A stretch of DNA of 64,000 nt from Thiocapsa bogorovii (GTDB lineage: Bacteria; Pseudomonadota; Gammaproteobacteria; Chromatiales; Chromatiaceae). Position 1 is the first letter of the stretch. Each line of letters begins with the position of its first letter. The stretch spans positions 868,001 to 932,000 of the forward strand of contig NZ_CP089309.1 in NCBI RefSeq assembly GCF_021228795.1. The letters are read 5' to 3'. This document shows, piece by piece, positions 42,076-51,314 of the stretch. The notes beneath the pieces are model-generated. The model was not told the origin of the DNA. It ran no database searches and saw only the letters and a list, made by a program, of their open reading frames with translations. The translations under genes and the position numbers were made by a program.

Positions 42076-43611
42076 TCATTGCCGCCCGACGGAATCCGGC
42101 CCTAACCTGTCCGGAGACGGCGAGGGCGGCGAGCGCGCGTAGTAATCGACGGCAGCCGGATGCAGCGGAATGGTCAGTCCGATCCGGGCGCTGGCCCGAG
42201 TGATGAGCGAGCCGGCTGCGCTGCCGGCGCGCAGGAAGTCGATGCGGTCAAACAGGGCCGTGAGCACGCGATCGACGTCGGCCTTCGGCAAGGCCTCGCC
42301 GCTCGCGAGCAAGGCGGTCACGGCGACGGTGGGTACCGGCTCACGTTGACCTGGATACGTGGATGCGGGCAGCTCGATGGGGACATAGCCCGTGCCTTCT
42401 CGCGTCAGCAGGTCGCGCAGCTCGGCGCCGAGCGGCAGCAGCCGAATACGGCCTTGAGCGGCTGCCTGCTGCAGCGCGCGGGCCGGGGCGCCGATGGTGG
42501 CGATGACGGCGTCGGCCTCGCCCCTGTCGAGCAATTCCAGCCCGCCGGCAAGACCGGTCTCGTAGACGGCGCCGAGCTCGGCCGGATCGATACCGGCCGC
42601 GGCGAGCAACGCGACGGCATTCAGATGAGAACCGGAACCGGGGTTGCCGATATCCACCCGCTTGCCGACCAGCTCCTGCACGCTGCCGATGGGCGAGTCG
42701 GCCGCGACGAGGAGGTGCAGCGGCTCCGGAAACAGGCTGGCCAGGGCCTGGAGGTCGTACTGTGGGCCAAGCGCGGCGAACGGCTCGCCGCCAAGCATTG
42801 CCTGGGCCGCGACGTTGTTCTGCACCAGCACGATGTCCACCTTCCCGGCACGCAGCAGTTCCAGATTTTCCTTGCTGCCGCGGCTCTGCACGGCGTTCGA
42901 GAGCGTCCCCTCGGCGATCAGTTCGGCGGCGAGCAACTGCGCCACGCGAGCGTACTCGCCGTCCGGCGAGCCGCCGGCGATGATCAGGGCCCGATCCAGC
43001 CGGTCGAGCCGCAGCGTGATGTCGGTGTAGGCGCTGTCGAGCACCTCGGTGATGATGCGCTCGCGCTCCCGGGAATGGTCGCCGGCCTTCGCCAACAGGG
43101 CGTTGATTTGCTCGATGATGCGGCGCGACTCCGCAGCGCCGGCTGGGCCTGCCGTGGCGACACCGACCTCCGGGCGGAAGACATCGACCGGCATCCAACC
43201 CTCGGCACCGCGTTCGAAGCTGACGCTGCCGCGGACATAGACGCGGTCGCCGGCACGGTTTCCGTCCTGTGCGAGGCCCTCGATGCCGCGCTCGGTGGCA
43301 CCGAGCAGAGTGCTGAAGGCGGCGACATTGAGCGTGTCCCAGGACGAGAAATCCAGATCGCGACCAAAGGTCAGCACGGCGTTGTAGTAAACGATGCGGC
43401 GTTGACGTCCGTCCGCACCGGGGTCCAGCGGGCCGCTTCCGAGACGTCGCAGGCTGGTGATCTCCATGGCGTCGGGACCCAGTGCCTGAGTCAGGCGCTC
43501 TTGCACCACTTGGGCGACGCCGGACTCATCCGGCCCCTCCACGCAACCGACCAGGAGCAGCGCCAGCAGGGCAGCGCCGAGAACAACGAGGATGCGTCTT
43601 GATATCGGCAT
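42076..43611 (-). CDS. TAXI-type TRAP solute-binding lipoprotein with N-terminal extension
   Basis: A 511-residue lipoprotein (lipobox ALLLVGC). The C-terminal 310 residues have the TAXI binding-protein pattern: ALIIAGGSPDGEYARVAQLL, VDIVLVQNNVAAQAMLGGEP, LVGKRVDIGNPGSGSHLNAV and ADAVIATIGAPARALQQAA. TAXI proteins are about 320 residues, so some 200 N-terminal residues are extra and unrecognised. No TRAP DctQ/DctM membrane genes are present. It starts 2 bp after the gltS stop, so the two are surely co-expressed and may act together. ATG at 43611 begins the signal peptide. Confidence 0.82.
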   Translation of the reverse strand: MPISRRILVVLGAALLALLLVGCVEGPDESGVAQVVQERLTQALGPDAMEITSLRRLGSGPLDPGADGRQRRIVYYNAVLTFGRDLDFSSWDTLNVAAFSTLLGATERGIEGLAQDGNRAGDRVYVRGSVSFERGAEGWMPVDVFRPEVGVATAGPAGAAESRRIIEQINALLAKAGDHSRERERIITEVLDSAYTDITLRLDRLDRALIIAGGSPDGEYARVAQLLAAELIAEGTLSNAVQSRGSKENLELLRAGKVDIVLVQNNVAAQAMLGGEPFAALGPQYDLQALASLFPEPLHLLVAADSPIGSVQELVGKRVDIGNPGSGSHLNAVALLAAAGIDPAELGAVYETGLAGGLELLDRGEADAVIATIGAPARALQQAAAQGRIRLLPLGAELRDLLTREGTGYVPIELPASTYPGQREPVPTVAVTALLASGEALPKADVDRVLTALFDRIDFLRAGSAAGSLITRASARIGLTIPLHPAAVDYYARSPPSPSPDRLGPDSVGRQ

Positions 43612-43613
43612 GA

Positions 43614-44822
43614 TCAGAACCCGAACCAGGGCAGCGCCAGGAAGCCCTGAATGACCAGTGCGTTGCAGATGTCGATCAGGAAGGCGCCGATGATGGGCAC
43701 CAGGAGGAAGGCCATCGGCGATAACCCGTGGCGACTGGTCACGGCTTGCATGTTGGCGATTGCCGTGGGCGTCGCACCGAGCTGAAAGCCGCACTGACCG
43801 GCGGCAATCACGGCGGCGTCATAGTTGCGTCCCATGACATTGAAGGTCAGGAACACGACCAAGAGCACCGCGAGCAAGGCCTGGGCGAGCAGGATGATCA
43901 GGATCGGCAGGGCCAGGTTGACCAATTCCCACAACCGCAGCGACATCAGCGCCATGGCCAGAAACAGCGACAGACTGACGGTGCCCATGAGCTCGATGGT
44001 GGGACCGTCGATGCGGTACAGCCCGCTCAGGCTCAGGGCATTGCGCAGGATGATCCCCACCAGCAGGCACCAGACGAAGGTGGGCAAGGTGATGCCGGGG
44101 ATGACCAGATGCTCGGCCAGCAGTGTGCCGACCCCCATGCAAAACATCAGGATCAGGATGGTCTCGATCAGCGATTCCGGGCTCAAGGCGCGGCGCTCGT
44201 CACGCGGCACCTCGCCGGGGCCGAGCAGACCCGGTGTCTGAGCCCCCGGCTGCAGCCGGTGCCGGCGGATCAGCCATTGCGCAACCGGTCCGCCGAGGAC
44301 ACCGCCCAAGATCAGCCCGAAGGTCGCGCAGGCCATCGCCACCTCGACGGCACCCTGCAGGCCGTTCACCTCACCGAACATCTGTCCGTAGGCGGCACCG
44401 GTGCCGTGCCCGCCGGCCAGCGTCGCCGAGCCGCCGAGGATACCCATCAAGGGGTTCAGATCGAGCCCGATCGCGATAGCGACGCCGACGACGTTCTGCA
44501 GCACCAGCGCGACCACCACCGCACCCAGCAGCAACAACAGCTTGCGCCCGCCCTGCCCCAACGTGCGCACATCGGCGCCGAGCCCGACGGTGGAGAAGAA
44601 GATCAGCAGCAGCGGCGATTGCAGCCCCATGTCGAAGGACAATTCGGTACCGGTGCCGACCCGCACGGCCGTCAGCATCAGGGCAACAATCAGCCCGCCG
44701 ACCACCGGATCGGGGATGCTGTAACGGGCCAGGAAGTCGATGCGCCCGATCAGCCAACGGCCGACCAACAGCACCAGGATGGCGAACACCACGGTCAGCG
44801 GCAACGGGATTTCGATGGCCAT
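43614..44822 (-). CDS. gltS: Sodium/glutamate symporter
   Basis: A 402-residue inner-membrane protein, the same length as E. coli GltS (401). It shows IPLPLTVVFAILVLLVGRWL, YSIPDPVVGGLIVALML, GGSATLAGGHGTGAAYGQMF in the first reentrant-loop half and AVIAAGQCGFQLGATPTAIA in the second. It should import glutamate with sodium. ATG 44822 matches the family start. It is directly followed by a TAXI-type binding lipoprotein. Confidence 0.92.
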   Translation of the reverse strand: MAIEIPLPLTVVFAILVLLVGRWLIGRIDFLARYSIPDPVVGGLIVALMLTAVRVGTGTELSFDMGLQSPLLLIFFSTVGLGADVRTLGQGGRKLLLLLGAVVVALVLQNVVGVAIAIGLDLNPLMGILGGSATLAGGHGTGAAYGQMFGEVNGLQGAVEVAMACATFGLILGGVLGGPVAQWLIRRHRLQPGAQTPGLLGPGEVPRDERRALSPESLIETILILMFCMGVGTLLAEHLVIPGITLPTFVWCLLVGIILRNALSLSGLYRIDGPTIELMGTVSLSLFLAMALMSLRLWELVNLALPILIILLAQALLAVLLVVFLTFNVMGRNYDAAVIAAGQCGFQLGATPTAIANMQAVTSRHGLSPMAFLLVPIIGAFLIDICNALVIQGFLALPWFGF

Positions 44823-45295
44823 GGCGTCTGACACCTCTGCGACGGTGATGGATAGAGAGCTTTGCCTACTCTTGACTCCGAGTCTATCGGACAAAGCTGT
44901 TCGGTGACCATCCGTTCGCGATGGTGATCGCGACACATTGGCTGCCCCGCGCCGGAGTCACCGGCAGTGCCTGCGGAACCGCGGTTCGGCGTGCTGCTGC
45001 TGTTCAACCGATGGCCGGACGATCCTGATCGGCAAGGGTCGAGGACGGGCGGGGCATGCCGAGGCGGATGTCGCCTAATGTCAAGCGCGAGTGCCCGCGC
45101 CTCTGTATCCTTCGCTGGCCTACATTGCGCCGCGCGTCGAAGCACGCGCCTCCCACGGGCGAGGCGCCTGCTCCGAAACGAAGGGCTTGCACATTGCGGG
45201 TGTACAATGCCGGTCGACCCCGATCGAAGCCATGTCCATCGACAGCCCGATCGGGCTGTCTCAACTCTATCTCGAGATCCCTGGCCGTTCTTCCG
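44823..45295. promoter_or_regulatory. Divergent upstream region of gltS and pqi operon, with a 20-bp palindrome
   Basis: No gene is supported in this 473-bp stretch; open frames running into pqiA on both reading frames lack conserved features. A perfect 20-bp palindrome, GACAGCCCGATCGGGCTGTC, lies at 45241-45260, 35 bp before the pqiA start, and is a candidate operator. Confidence 0.45.
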
Positions 45296-45994
45296 ATGTC
45301 GCCAAGCCTGTCACCCTCACCGCGTTCGATAGCCGATGTAGTTGCCTGCCCGGGCTGCGATCTGCTCCAGAGCCTGCCGCCGATTCCGCCCAAGGCTCGG
45401 GCACGCTGCCCCAGGTGCGGCGAGGTCGTGGCAACGACGCCTGTCGACCCGATCGAGCGCCCCCTCGCCCTCACCCTGGCTGCCGCAATCACCTTGATCG
45501 TGGCGAACGCGATGCCGCTGATGACGCTCTCGGTGGTCGGGCGCTTCGCCGAAACGACCATCCTGGGCGGGGCCGAGGTGATGTGGAAACAGGGCCAACC
45601 CATCACGGCCACGCTCGTGGCGTTCTGCACCGCGGTGGCACCGACGACCTATCTCGCATTGATGTGCACGCTTCTGGTCGCGGCCCGCCGCGCGCCGGCC
45701 CCTGCCTGGGTCGGCCCGATGCTGCGGCTTGCGGAACATGCAAAAGCCTGGTCGCTGCCGGAGGTGATGTTGCTCGGCATCCTGGTCGCGCTGGTCAAGA
45801 TTGCCGATCTGGCGACGGTCGAGCCCGGAATCGGGTTGTTCGCCACCGGAGCCCTCCTGGTGCTGCTGGCGTCCCTCTCGGTTCAATTCGATCCCGAAAC
45901 CATCTGGCATCGAATTGCCTGGGTCGATCCGGTCGCCTCGCATCATCGGGGTCAGGGCATCGCGGCGCTACCGGACAGGGATCTGAACGGGTGA
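45296..45994 (+). CDS. pqiA: Paraquat-inducible protein A, first half (PqiA domain 1)
   Basis: A 232-residue inner-membrane protein with one PqiA domain. It starts with a zinc ribbon of two CxxC pairs (VACPGCDLLQS and RARCPRCGEV) and then four hydrophobic segments (TLAAAITLIVANAMPLMTL and others). E. coli PqiA is one 417-residue protein with two such domains; here each is its own gene. ATG 45296 is the best start, though a clear ribosome-binding site is lacking. The stop overlaps the GTG of the second half. It works with PqiB/PqiC in moving lipids between membranes. Confidence 0.85.
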   Translation: MSPSLSPSPRSIADVVACPGCDLLQSLPPIPPKARARCPRCGEVVATTPVDPIERPLALTLAAAITLIVANAMPLMTLSVVGRFAETTILGGAEVMWKQGQPITATLVAFCTAVAPTTYLALMCTLLVAARRAPAPAWVGPMLRLAEHAKAWSLPEVMLLGILVALVKIADLATVEPGIGLFATGALLVLLASLSVQFDPETIWHRIAWVDPVASHHRGQGIAALPDRDLNG

Positions 45995-46629
45995 GCACGA
46001 CATCCCTAACCGCGGCCCGGCTAGGTCTAGTTGCCTGCGACACCTGCGGGCTGCTCTCGCGCCCGGCCGGTCCCGGCGCGGCGGGTTTCTGCCGACGCTG
46101 CGGTTCCAAGCTCCATGGGCGGCACCCCAACTCACTTCAGAACACCTGGGCTTTGGCGGTGGCCGCGGCGGTCTGTTTCCTGCCCGCCAACGCCCTGCCG
46201 GTAATGGTGACCAACGCGTTCGGGTCCTCCACGCCCGATACGATTCTCGGCGGCGTCGTGTTTCTGTACACCTCGGGCTCTTGGCCGTTGGCCCTCATCG
46301 TGCTGGTTGCAAGCTTCATGATCCCGCTGGGAAAACTGATCGCCCTCGCCTGGCTTCTCATCTCGATCCACCGCCGCACGCACGGCGGTGAACGCCAGCG
46401 CATGCGGCTCCATCGTGCCGTCAGGGCCGTTGGACCCTGGTCCATGCTGGACGTCTTCGTCGCCACCTTTACCGTTGCCCTGGTGCAACTCGACCCGCTC
46501 ATGTCGGTCGAGCCCGGGCTCGGCGTCTTGTTTTTCGCCTCGGTCGTGGTGCTGACCATGCTGGCGGCCGAATCTTTGGATCCCAGACTGCTCTGGGATC
46601 TTGATCCAGCGGATATCAAACGTGCCTGA
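45991..46629 (+). CDS. pqiA: Paraquat-inducible protein A, second half (PqiA domain 2)
   Basis: A 212-residue membrane protein: zinc ribbon VACDTCGLLSRP and FCRRCGSKLHG, then hydrophobic segments including WALAVAAAVCFLPANALPVM and PLALIVLVASFMIPLGKLIA. GTG at 45991 overlaps the preceding stop (GTGA), so translation is coupled. Together with the previous gene it equals one two-domain PqiA/YebS. Its end overlaps the start of pqiB. Confidence 0.85.
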   Translation: MSTTSLTAARLGLVACDTCGLLSRPAGPGAAGFCRRCGSKLHGRHPNSLQNTWALAVAAAVCFLPANALPVMVTNAFGSSTPDTILGGVVFLYTSGSWPLALIVLVASFMIPLGKLIALAWLLISIHRRTHGGERQRMRLHRAVRAVGPWSMLDVFVATFTVALVQLDPLMSVEPGLGVLFFASVVVLTMLAAESLDPRLLWDLDPADIKRA

Positions 46630-48286
46630 CCCGATTGCCATCGATGCGCTCCCGCAAGCCAGCCTCGACCCTCCGCGGCGTCGGGGCCCGTCGTTCATTT
46701 GGTTTATCCCGATCCTCGCCGCCGCGGTAGCCATCGGGATCGCCGTGCAGCGTGTGATGACCGAGGGGCCCACCGTCACGATCCTTTTCAAGCAGGCCAG
46801 CGGGGTTCAGGCCGGCAAAACCTTCGTTAAGTACAAGGACGTGGATATCGGCCAGGTCACGGCCGTCGAGCTTGCGGACGGCTTCTCGAAGGTGAAGGTC
46901 ACCGCCAAGATGGACCGCAGCGCCGCGGGACTCTTCGTGGAAGACACGCGGTTCTGGATCGTCGAGCCGCGGATCACCTTAAGCGGCGTGACCGGCCTCG
47001 GCACGCTGATCTCGGGAAATTTCATCGGCCTGCAACCGGGCAAATCGACGAAGGACGAGCGCGCCTTTGTCGGACTCGACACACCGCCGCCGATCACGGA
47101 CCAGCCAGGCAAGCGCTTCGTCCTGCAGGCGGCCGATCTCGGCTCGCTGGGGACGGGCGCGCCGCTTTACTTCCGTCGGCTCAAGGCCGGCGAGGTCCTG
47201 AGTTACGCGCTCGCGGCCGGCGGAAGCGGCATCGACGTCACCGTCTTCGTCAATGCCCCCTACGATCAATACGTGACGTCCGAGACCCGATTCTGGGATG
47301 CGAGCGGCATCGACGTTTCACTCAATGCGGAGGGGCTCGCCGTCCGGACCCAGTCGCTGGTCTCCGTATTGGCCGGTGGCGTGGCCTTCGACCTCCCCTC
47401 CTTCGCATCGACGGAATCCCCGGCGGACGAAGGTGCGACCTTCACCCTCTATAAGGACCAAACCAGCGCGATGAAGCAGCCCGACCCCGTCGCGCGGCGT
47501 TTCATCCTCTACACCGATTCGATGCAAGGGCTGAGCGTGGGCTCGCCCGTCAAGCTCTTGGGCGTGACCGCAGGGGAGATCGCCGGTGTCGATCTGACCC
47601 TGGATCCCGAGACCCGAGCGTTTCGCCCGCGCGTCCTCATCAGCTTCTTCCCGGAGCGCTTGATCGCCCGGTTCATCCCGGAGCAGACTGCCCTTGCCGA
47701 AGCCATCGCGCAAGGGGACGAGGCGGAGCGGCTCGCGCTGATCCGGCATCAATTCGACGACCTGGGTCTGCGTGCTCAGGTGCGCACGGGTAACCTTCTC
47801 ACCGGCGAACGCTATATTGCGTTCGACTATGACCCCAAGGCACCCAAGGTCACGATCGATTGGAACCAAGATCCACTGGTGCTTCCCGTGACGCAGACTG
47901 GGCTGGATGACCTGGAGTCCAAGGTCACCGGCATCCTCGAGCAGGTCCGCGCGATCCTCGCCACGGTCGAGAAGATGCCGCTCGAAGGCATCGCGGTGGA
48001 CCTCGACGGGGCAATCAAGAAAATCGACCGGCTGCTCGCCGGTATCGACACCAAGACGCTGCCCGAGCTCGATCAGGCACTCGGTGCCATGCGCCGCGCC
48101 ATGACGACGGCCGATCGGGTGCTCGAGGGCACGAATCAAACACTATTGGGAACAGACGCCCCGGGCCAACAGGAATTTCGCGACGCGATGCAGGAGATCG
48201 TCCGAGCCGCGCGATCCGTTCGCGTGTTGGCCGACTACCTGGAACGTAACCCGTCGGCCCTGATCCGCGGCAAAGGCAAGGAGTAA
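46622..48286 (+). CDS. pqiB: PqiB, MCE-domain intermembrane transport protein
   Basis: A protein of about 554 residues, near the E. coli PqiB length (546). One N-terminal transmembrane helix (FIWFIPILAAAVAIGIAVQ) is followed by three MCE modules: GVQAGKTFVKYKDVDIGQVT, GAPLYFRRLKAGEVLSYAL and GLSVGSPVKLLGVTAGEIAG, and a C-terminal helical segment that forms the channel needle. It spans the periplasm and carries lipids. GTG 46622 overlaps the preceding gene's end; TTG 46601 is an alternative. Confidence 0.9.
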   Translation: MPDPIAIDALPQASLDPPRRRGPSFIWFIPILAAAVAIGIAVQRVMTEGPTVTILFKQASGVQAGKTFVKYKDVDIGQVTAVELADGFSKVKVTAKMDRSAAGLFVEDTRFWIVEPRITLSGVTGLGTLISGNFIGLQPGKSTKDERAFVGLDTPPPITDQPGKRFVLQAADLGSLGTGAPLYFRRLKAGEVLSYALAAGGSGIDVTVFVNAPYDQYVTSETRFWDASGIDVSLNAEGLAVRTQSLVSVLAGGVAFDLPSFASTESPADEGATFTLYKDQTSAMKQPDPVARRFILYTDSMQGLSVGSPVKLLGVTAGEIAGVDLTLDPETRAFRPRVLISFFPERLIARFIPEQTALAEAIAQGDEAERLALIRHQFDDLGLRAQVRTGNLLTGERYIAFDYDPKAPKVTIDWNQDPLVLPVTQTGLDDLESKVTGILEQVRAILATVEKMPLEGIAVDLDGAIKKIDRLLAGIDTKTLPELDQALGAMRRAMTTADRVLEGTNQTLLGTDAPGQQEFRDAMQEIVRAARSVRVLADYLERNPSALIRGKGKE

Positions 48287-48291
48287 CCGCC

Positions 48292-48906
48292 ATGACCCTC
48301 GAAAAGGCAGTCCGGTGTTCCAAGACCTTCATCCTCGTGCTGTGCGCCCTGGCGACCGGCTGTGCATCGGCGCCGACACGCTTCTACACTCTGAGCAGCA
48401 CGCTGACGCCCACCGGCGGATCCGACGCGCTCTCGGTATCGGTGGGACCCGTCTCGATCCCCGCGCAGGTCGACCGGCCCCAGATCGTGGTGAGCGAAGG
48501 CCCGAATCGAGTCGTCGTCGACGAGACGAGCCGTTGGGCCTCGCCGCTGAGCGACGCAATCGCCGGCGTGGTGGCCGCGAACCTGATCGCCCTGCTCGGA
48601 ACGCAGAAGGTGACGCTGTTTCCGCAGGTCACGTCTGCGAACGCGGACTATCGCGTCGCGATCGAGGTACAGACGTTCGAATCAGCACCCGGCTCGACGG
48701 CTACCCTCTCCGCCGTTTGGAGTGTCCGCCGCAAACAGGACGGCAGGACGCAGTCGGGCCGAACCAGTGTTCGCGAGCCGGTCTCCGACACCGGCTACGA
48801 GGCCCTCGCAGCCGCGCACAGCCGAGCCCTAACGACCTTGAGCCGAGACATCGCCGACGCCCTCCGAACCCTCAGCCGCAGCCCGGCTACGCCTCCGCCG
48901 ACGTGA
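48292..48906 (+). CDS. pqiC: PqiC/YmbA-type auxiliary lipoprotein
   Basis: A 204-residue lipoprotein (LCALATGCASAPTRFYTLSS gives signal, lipobox and the family's FYTLS motif). The domain continues with VGPVSIPAQVDRPQIVV and RWASPLSDAIAGVVAANL, as in the ABC-type transport auxiliary lipoprotein family. It anchors PqiB to the outer membrane. It starts 5 bp after pqiB and closes the operon. Confidence 0.9.
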   Translation: MTLEKAVRCSKTFILVLCALATGCASAPTRFYTLSSTLTPTGGSDALSVSVGPVSIPAQVDRPQIVVSEGPNRVVVDETSRWASPLSDAIAGVVAANLIALLGTQKVTLFPQVTSANADYRVAIEVQTFESAPGSTATLSAVWSVRRKQDGRTQSGRTSVREPVSDTGYEALAAAHSRALTTLSRDIADALRTLSRSPATPPPT

Positions 48907-48936
48907 ACCTGCGGCGTCTCATCCGGACGTGCAATA

Positions 48937-50007
48937 TCAACTCTCCGAACGCTCGCTCACGACCCGCAGACAGTGCACACTGAAGAGCTGTTGCTCATCG
49001 GTCCAGACCTGTTCGGCGACGAAGCCGGCGTCGGCAGCAAGCCGATGGAAGGCGTCGATCCCGTACTTGTATGAATTCTCGGTATGAATGGTCTCACCGG
49101 CGCGGAAATCGAAGCGCTCTCCCGCAACCTCGACCTGCTGCTCGACCCGACTGACCAGGTGCATCTCCACGCGATTGCGCTCGGTGTCGAAGAAGGCCCG
49201 ATGGGAAAAGGCATCCAGGTCGAAGTGACCGTCCAGCTCACGATTGATGCGGGTCAGTAGGTTGAGGTTGAAGGCCGCGGTGACGCCTTGGGCGTCATCG
49301 TAGGCCGCGTTCAGGATCGCCGGATCCTTCGGCAGGTCGACACCGATCAGGAGCCGCCCGCCGGCACCGAGCAGGCGAGCGACACGCCCGAGGAGACGAC
49401 GCGCCTCGTCCGGATCGAAATTGCCGATACTCGATCCCGGAAAGAAGGCGGCCAGGTCGGTCCATTCCGGTTCCAACGGGAGTTGGAAAGGGGCCGAATA
49501 GTCCGCACAAGCGGCACGGATCGACAGACCCGGGAAGCGCTCTGCAAGGGCATGCGCAGATTCCAGCAGATGCTCCTTGGAGATATCCACGGGCATGTAG
49601 ACACTGGGTTGCAGCGCGGCAAGCAGGGTTTGGATCTTGAGACTACTGCCGCTTCCGAGCTCGATCAGGATGTTGTCCCGGCCGAGCAGGTCGGCCATCT
49701 CGGAGCCGTACTCACGTAGAATCCCGATCTCGGTTCGCGTCGGGTAGTACTCGGGCAACTCTGTGATCGCGTCGAAGAGCTGCGAGCCGCGCTGGTCGTA
49801 GAAGAGCTTCGGCGACAGACGCTTGACCGGACCCCCTAGCCCTTCCAAAACCTCGGCGCGCACGTTCGCCGGGGTCGGGCGATAGTCGAAAAATCGGATC
49901 GAGCCCGGGGTCTGCAGCGACCGGCGTGCGCTCGCGATTTCCCGCTCCGTCATCTCCCGGGAGAATAGCTCGACCTCGGAACGTTGCAAGGCGCTGAAAT
50001 GGGTCAT
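48937..50007 (-). CDS. egtD: L-histidine N-alpha-methyltransferase (ergothioneine biosynthesis)
   Basis: A 356-residue SAM enzyme that trimethylates histidine to hercynine. It shows LSPKLFYDQRGSQLFDAITE, ELPEYYPTRTEIGILRE, the SAM-binding ILIELGSGSSLKIQTLL, PVDISKEHLLESA and AFFPGSSIGNFDPDEA, all typical of EgtD. ATG 50007 overlaps the egtB stop (ATGA), so egtB and egtD are coupled; the upstream open frame is spurious. It is convergent with pqiC. Confidence 0.93.
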   Translation of the reverse strand: MTHFSALQRSEVELFSREMTEREIASARRSLQTPGSIRFFDYRPTPANVRAEVLEGLGGPVKRLSPKLFYDQRGSQLFDAITELPEYYPTRTEIGILREYGSEMADLLGRDNILIELGSGSSLKIQTLLAALQPSVYMPVDISKEHLLESAHALAERFPGLSIRAACADYSAPFQLPLEPEWTDLAAFFPGSSIGNFDPDEARRLLGRVARLLGAGGRLLIGVDLPKDPAILNAAYDDAQGVTAAFNLNLLTRINRELDGHFDLDAFSHRAFFDTERNRVEMHLVSRVEQQVEVAGERFDFRAGETIHTENSYKYGIDAFHRLAADAGFVAEQVWTDEQQLFSVHCLRVVSERSES

Positions 50008-51314
50008 GGTGTCGTCTCCGCGAGTCGAAATCCCTTGAACTGCCAGCGCTCTTGGGGATAGAAAAAGTTGCGATAAGTCGCCCGTAGATGGTCCTGCGAG
50101 CTGGCACAGGAACCGCCGCGCAGCACCATCTGGTTGCACATGAACTTGCCATTGTACTCACCGAGCGCGCCGGCCACCGCCCGGTAACCCGGATACGACA
50201 GATAGGCGGACGCCGTCCACTCCCAAACATCCCCGAAGAGTTGCTTGAGCTCTCCTGCGCCCTGCTCCGCTGCGAGCCGCGTGGCCGGGCGCGGATGCAG
50301 ATACCCCTCGTCGACGAAGTTCCCTTCCACGCGGACACCTTCCGCTGCATGCTCCCACTCGACCTCCGTCGGGAGCCGCTTGCCGGCCCAGGTCGCGAAG
50401 GCATCGGCCTCGTAGTAGCTGACATGACAGACCGGCTCGGCCGGATTGAGCGGGCGCATCCCGCCCAGAGTCATGATCTGCCAGACCCCGTCGACCTCCT
50501 CCCAATAGAGCGGGGAACGCCAGCCCTCCTTGCGGACCGTTGCCCAACCGTCGGACAACCAAAGGGCCGGATCGCGATAGCCGCCGTCATCGATGAATTG
50601 TCGAAATTCACCATTGGTTACGGGTCGATCGCCCAGGGCGAAGGGTTCGAGAAAGCTGCGATGCCGGGGGCCTTCGTTGTCGTAAGAGAACCCCCGCGAG
50701 TCCGCGCCGATCTCGACCACCCCGCCCTCGAAACCGACCCAGTGCAGCGGCTCCGGATCGGCCGGCGGGGCTTGCGTCAGGTCCTTGCGGTAGGCGGGGC
50801 GCAAGGGGTTGTATGCGAAATTTTGCTTGATGTCGGTGACCAGGAGCTCTTGGTGCTGCTGCTCGTGATGCAGACCGATGTGAAGGCGTTTCGCGACGGT
50901 CGGCCAGTCGGTCGTTGCACACTCGGCGATCAGCGTCAGCATCGCCTCGTCGACATGATGACGGTAGTTGTACACCTCGGCGACCGTTGGCCGGGACAAG
51001 AGCCCACGCTCGGGCCGAGGCCAGAAGCCGCTTCCGGTTTGCTCGTAGTAGCTGTTGAAAAGGTAATCGAACCTTGGGTGGAAAACCCGGTAGCCGGGCA
51101 GAAAAGGCCGCAGCAAGAAGGTTTCGTAGAACCAGGAGACATGAGCCAAGTGCCATTTAGGCGGGCTCGTCTCGATTCGCGTTTGGAGGATGTAATCCTC
51201 GATCGCCAGCGGCGCGCACAGCTGCTCGGTCAGGGCGCGAACGCGCCTGAAATCGCCCGCCAGGTCGGCGCGGACGGCGTCCTCGTGGTCGGCCCTTGCG
51301 GGTTGAAGGGTCAT
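50004..51314 (-). CDS. egtB: Ergothioneine biosynthesis protein EgtB (iron-dependent sulfoxide synthase)
   Basis: A 436-residue enzyme that joins hercynine to a sulfur donor using O2. The N-terminal DinB-like domain carries iron ligands in PKWHLAHVSWFYETF and GLHHEQQHQELLV. The C-terminal FGE-like domain shows YDNEGPRHRSFLEPFALGDR, WEWTASAYL and GGSCASSQDHLRATYRNFFY. No egtA, egtC or egtE lies nearby, so this looks like the short two-gene pathway where cysteine may be the donor; the donor cannot be read from sequence. ATG 51314 is used; ATG 51353 would add 13 residues. Confidence 0.92.
   Translation of the reverse strand: MTLQPARADHEDAVRADLAGDFRRVRALTEQLCAPLAIEDYILQTRIETSPPKWHLAHVSWFYETFLLRPFLPGYRVFHPRFDYLFNSYYEQTGSGFWPRPERGLLSRPTVAEVYNYRHHVDEAMLTLIAECATTDWPTVAKRLHIGLHHEQQHQELLVTDIKQNFAYNPLRPAYRKDLTQAPPADPEPLHWVGFEGGVVEIGADSRGFSYDNEGPRHRSFLEPFALGDRPVTNGEFRQFIDDGGYRDPALWLSDGWATVRKEGWRSPLYWEEVDGVWQIMTLGGMRPLNPAEPVCHVSYYEADAFATWAGKRLPTEVEWEHAAEGVRVEGNFVDEGYLHPRPATRLAAEQGAGELKQLFGDVWEWTASAYLSYPGYRAVAGALGEYNGKFMCNQMVLRGGSCASSQDHLRATYRNFFYPQERWQFKGFRLAETTP

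Noticed and set aside
45056-45295. N-terminal extension of the first PqiA
   Set aside because: Arg/Pro/Cys-rich and not membrane- or zinc-ribbon-like; it also covers the 20-bp palindrome.
50004-51314. EgtB as maturation enzyme for the arylsulfatase
   Set aside because: It shares the FGE fold, but the N-terminal iron-ligand domain and coupling to egtD mark it as an ergothioneine enzyme.
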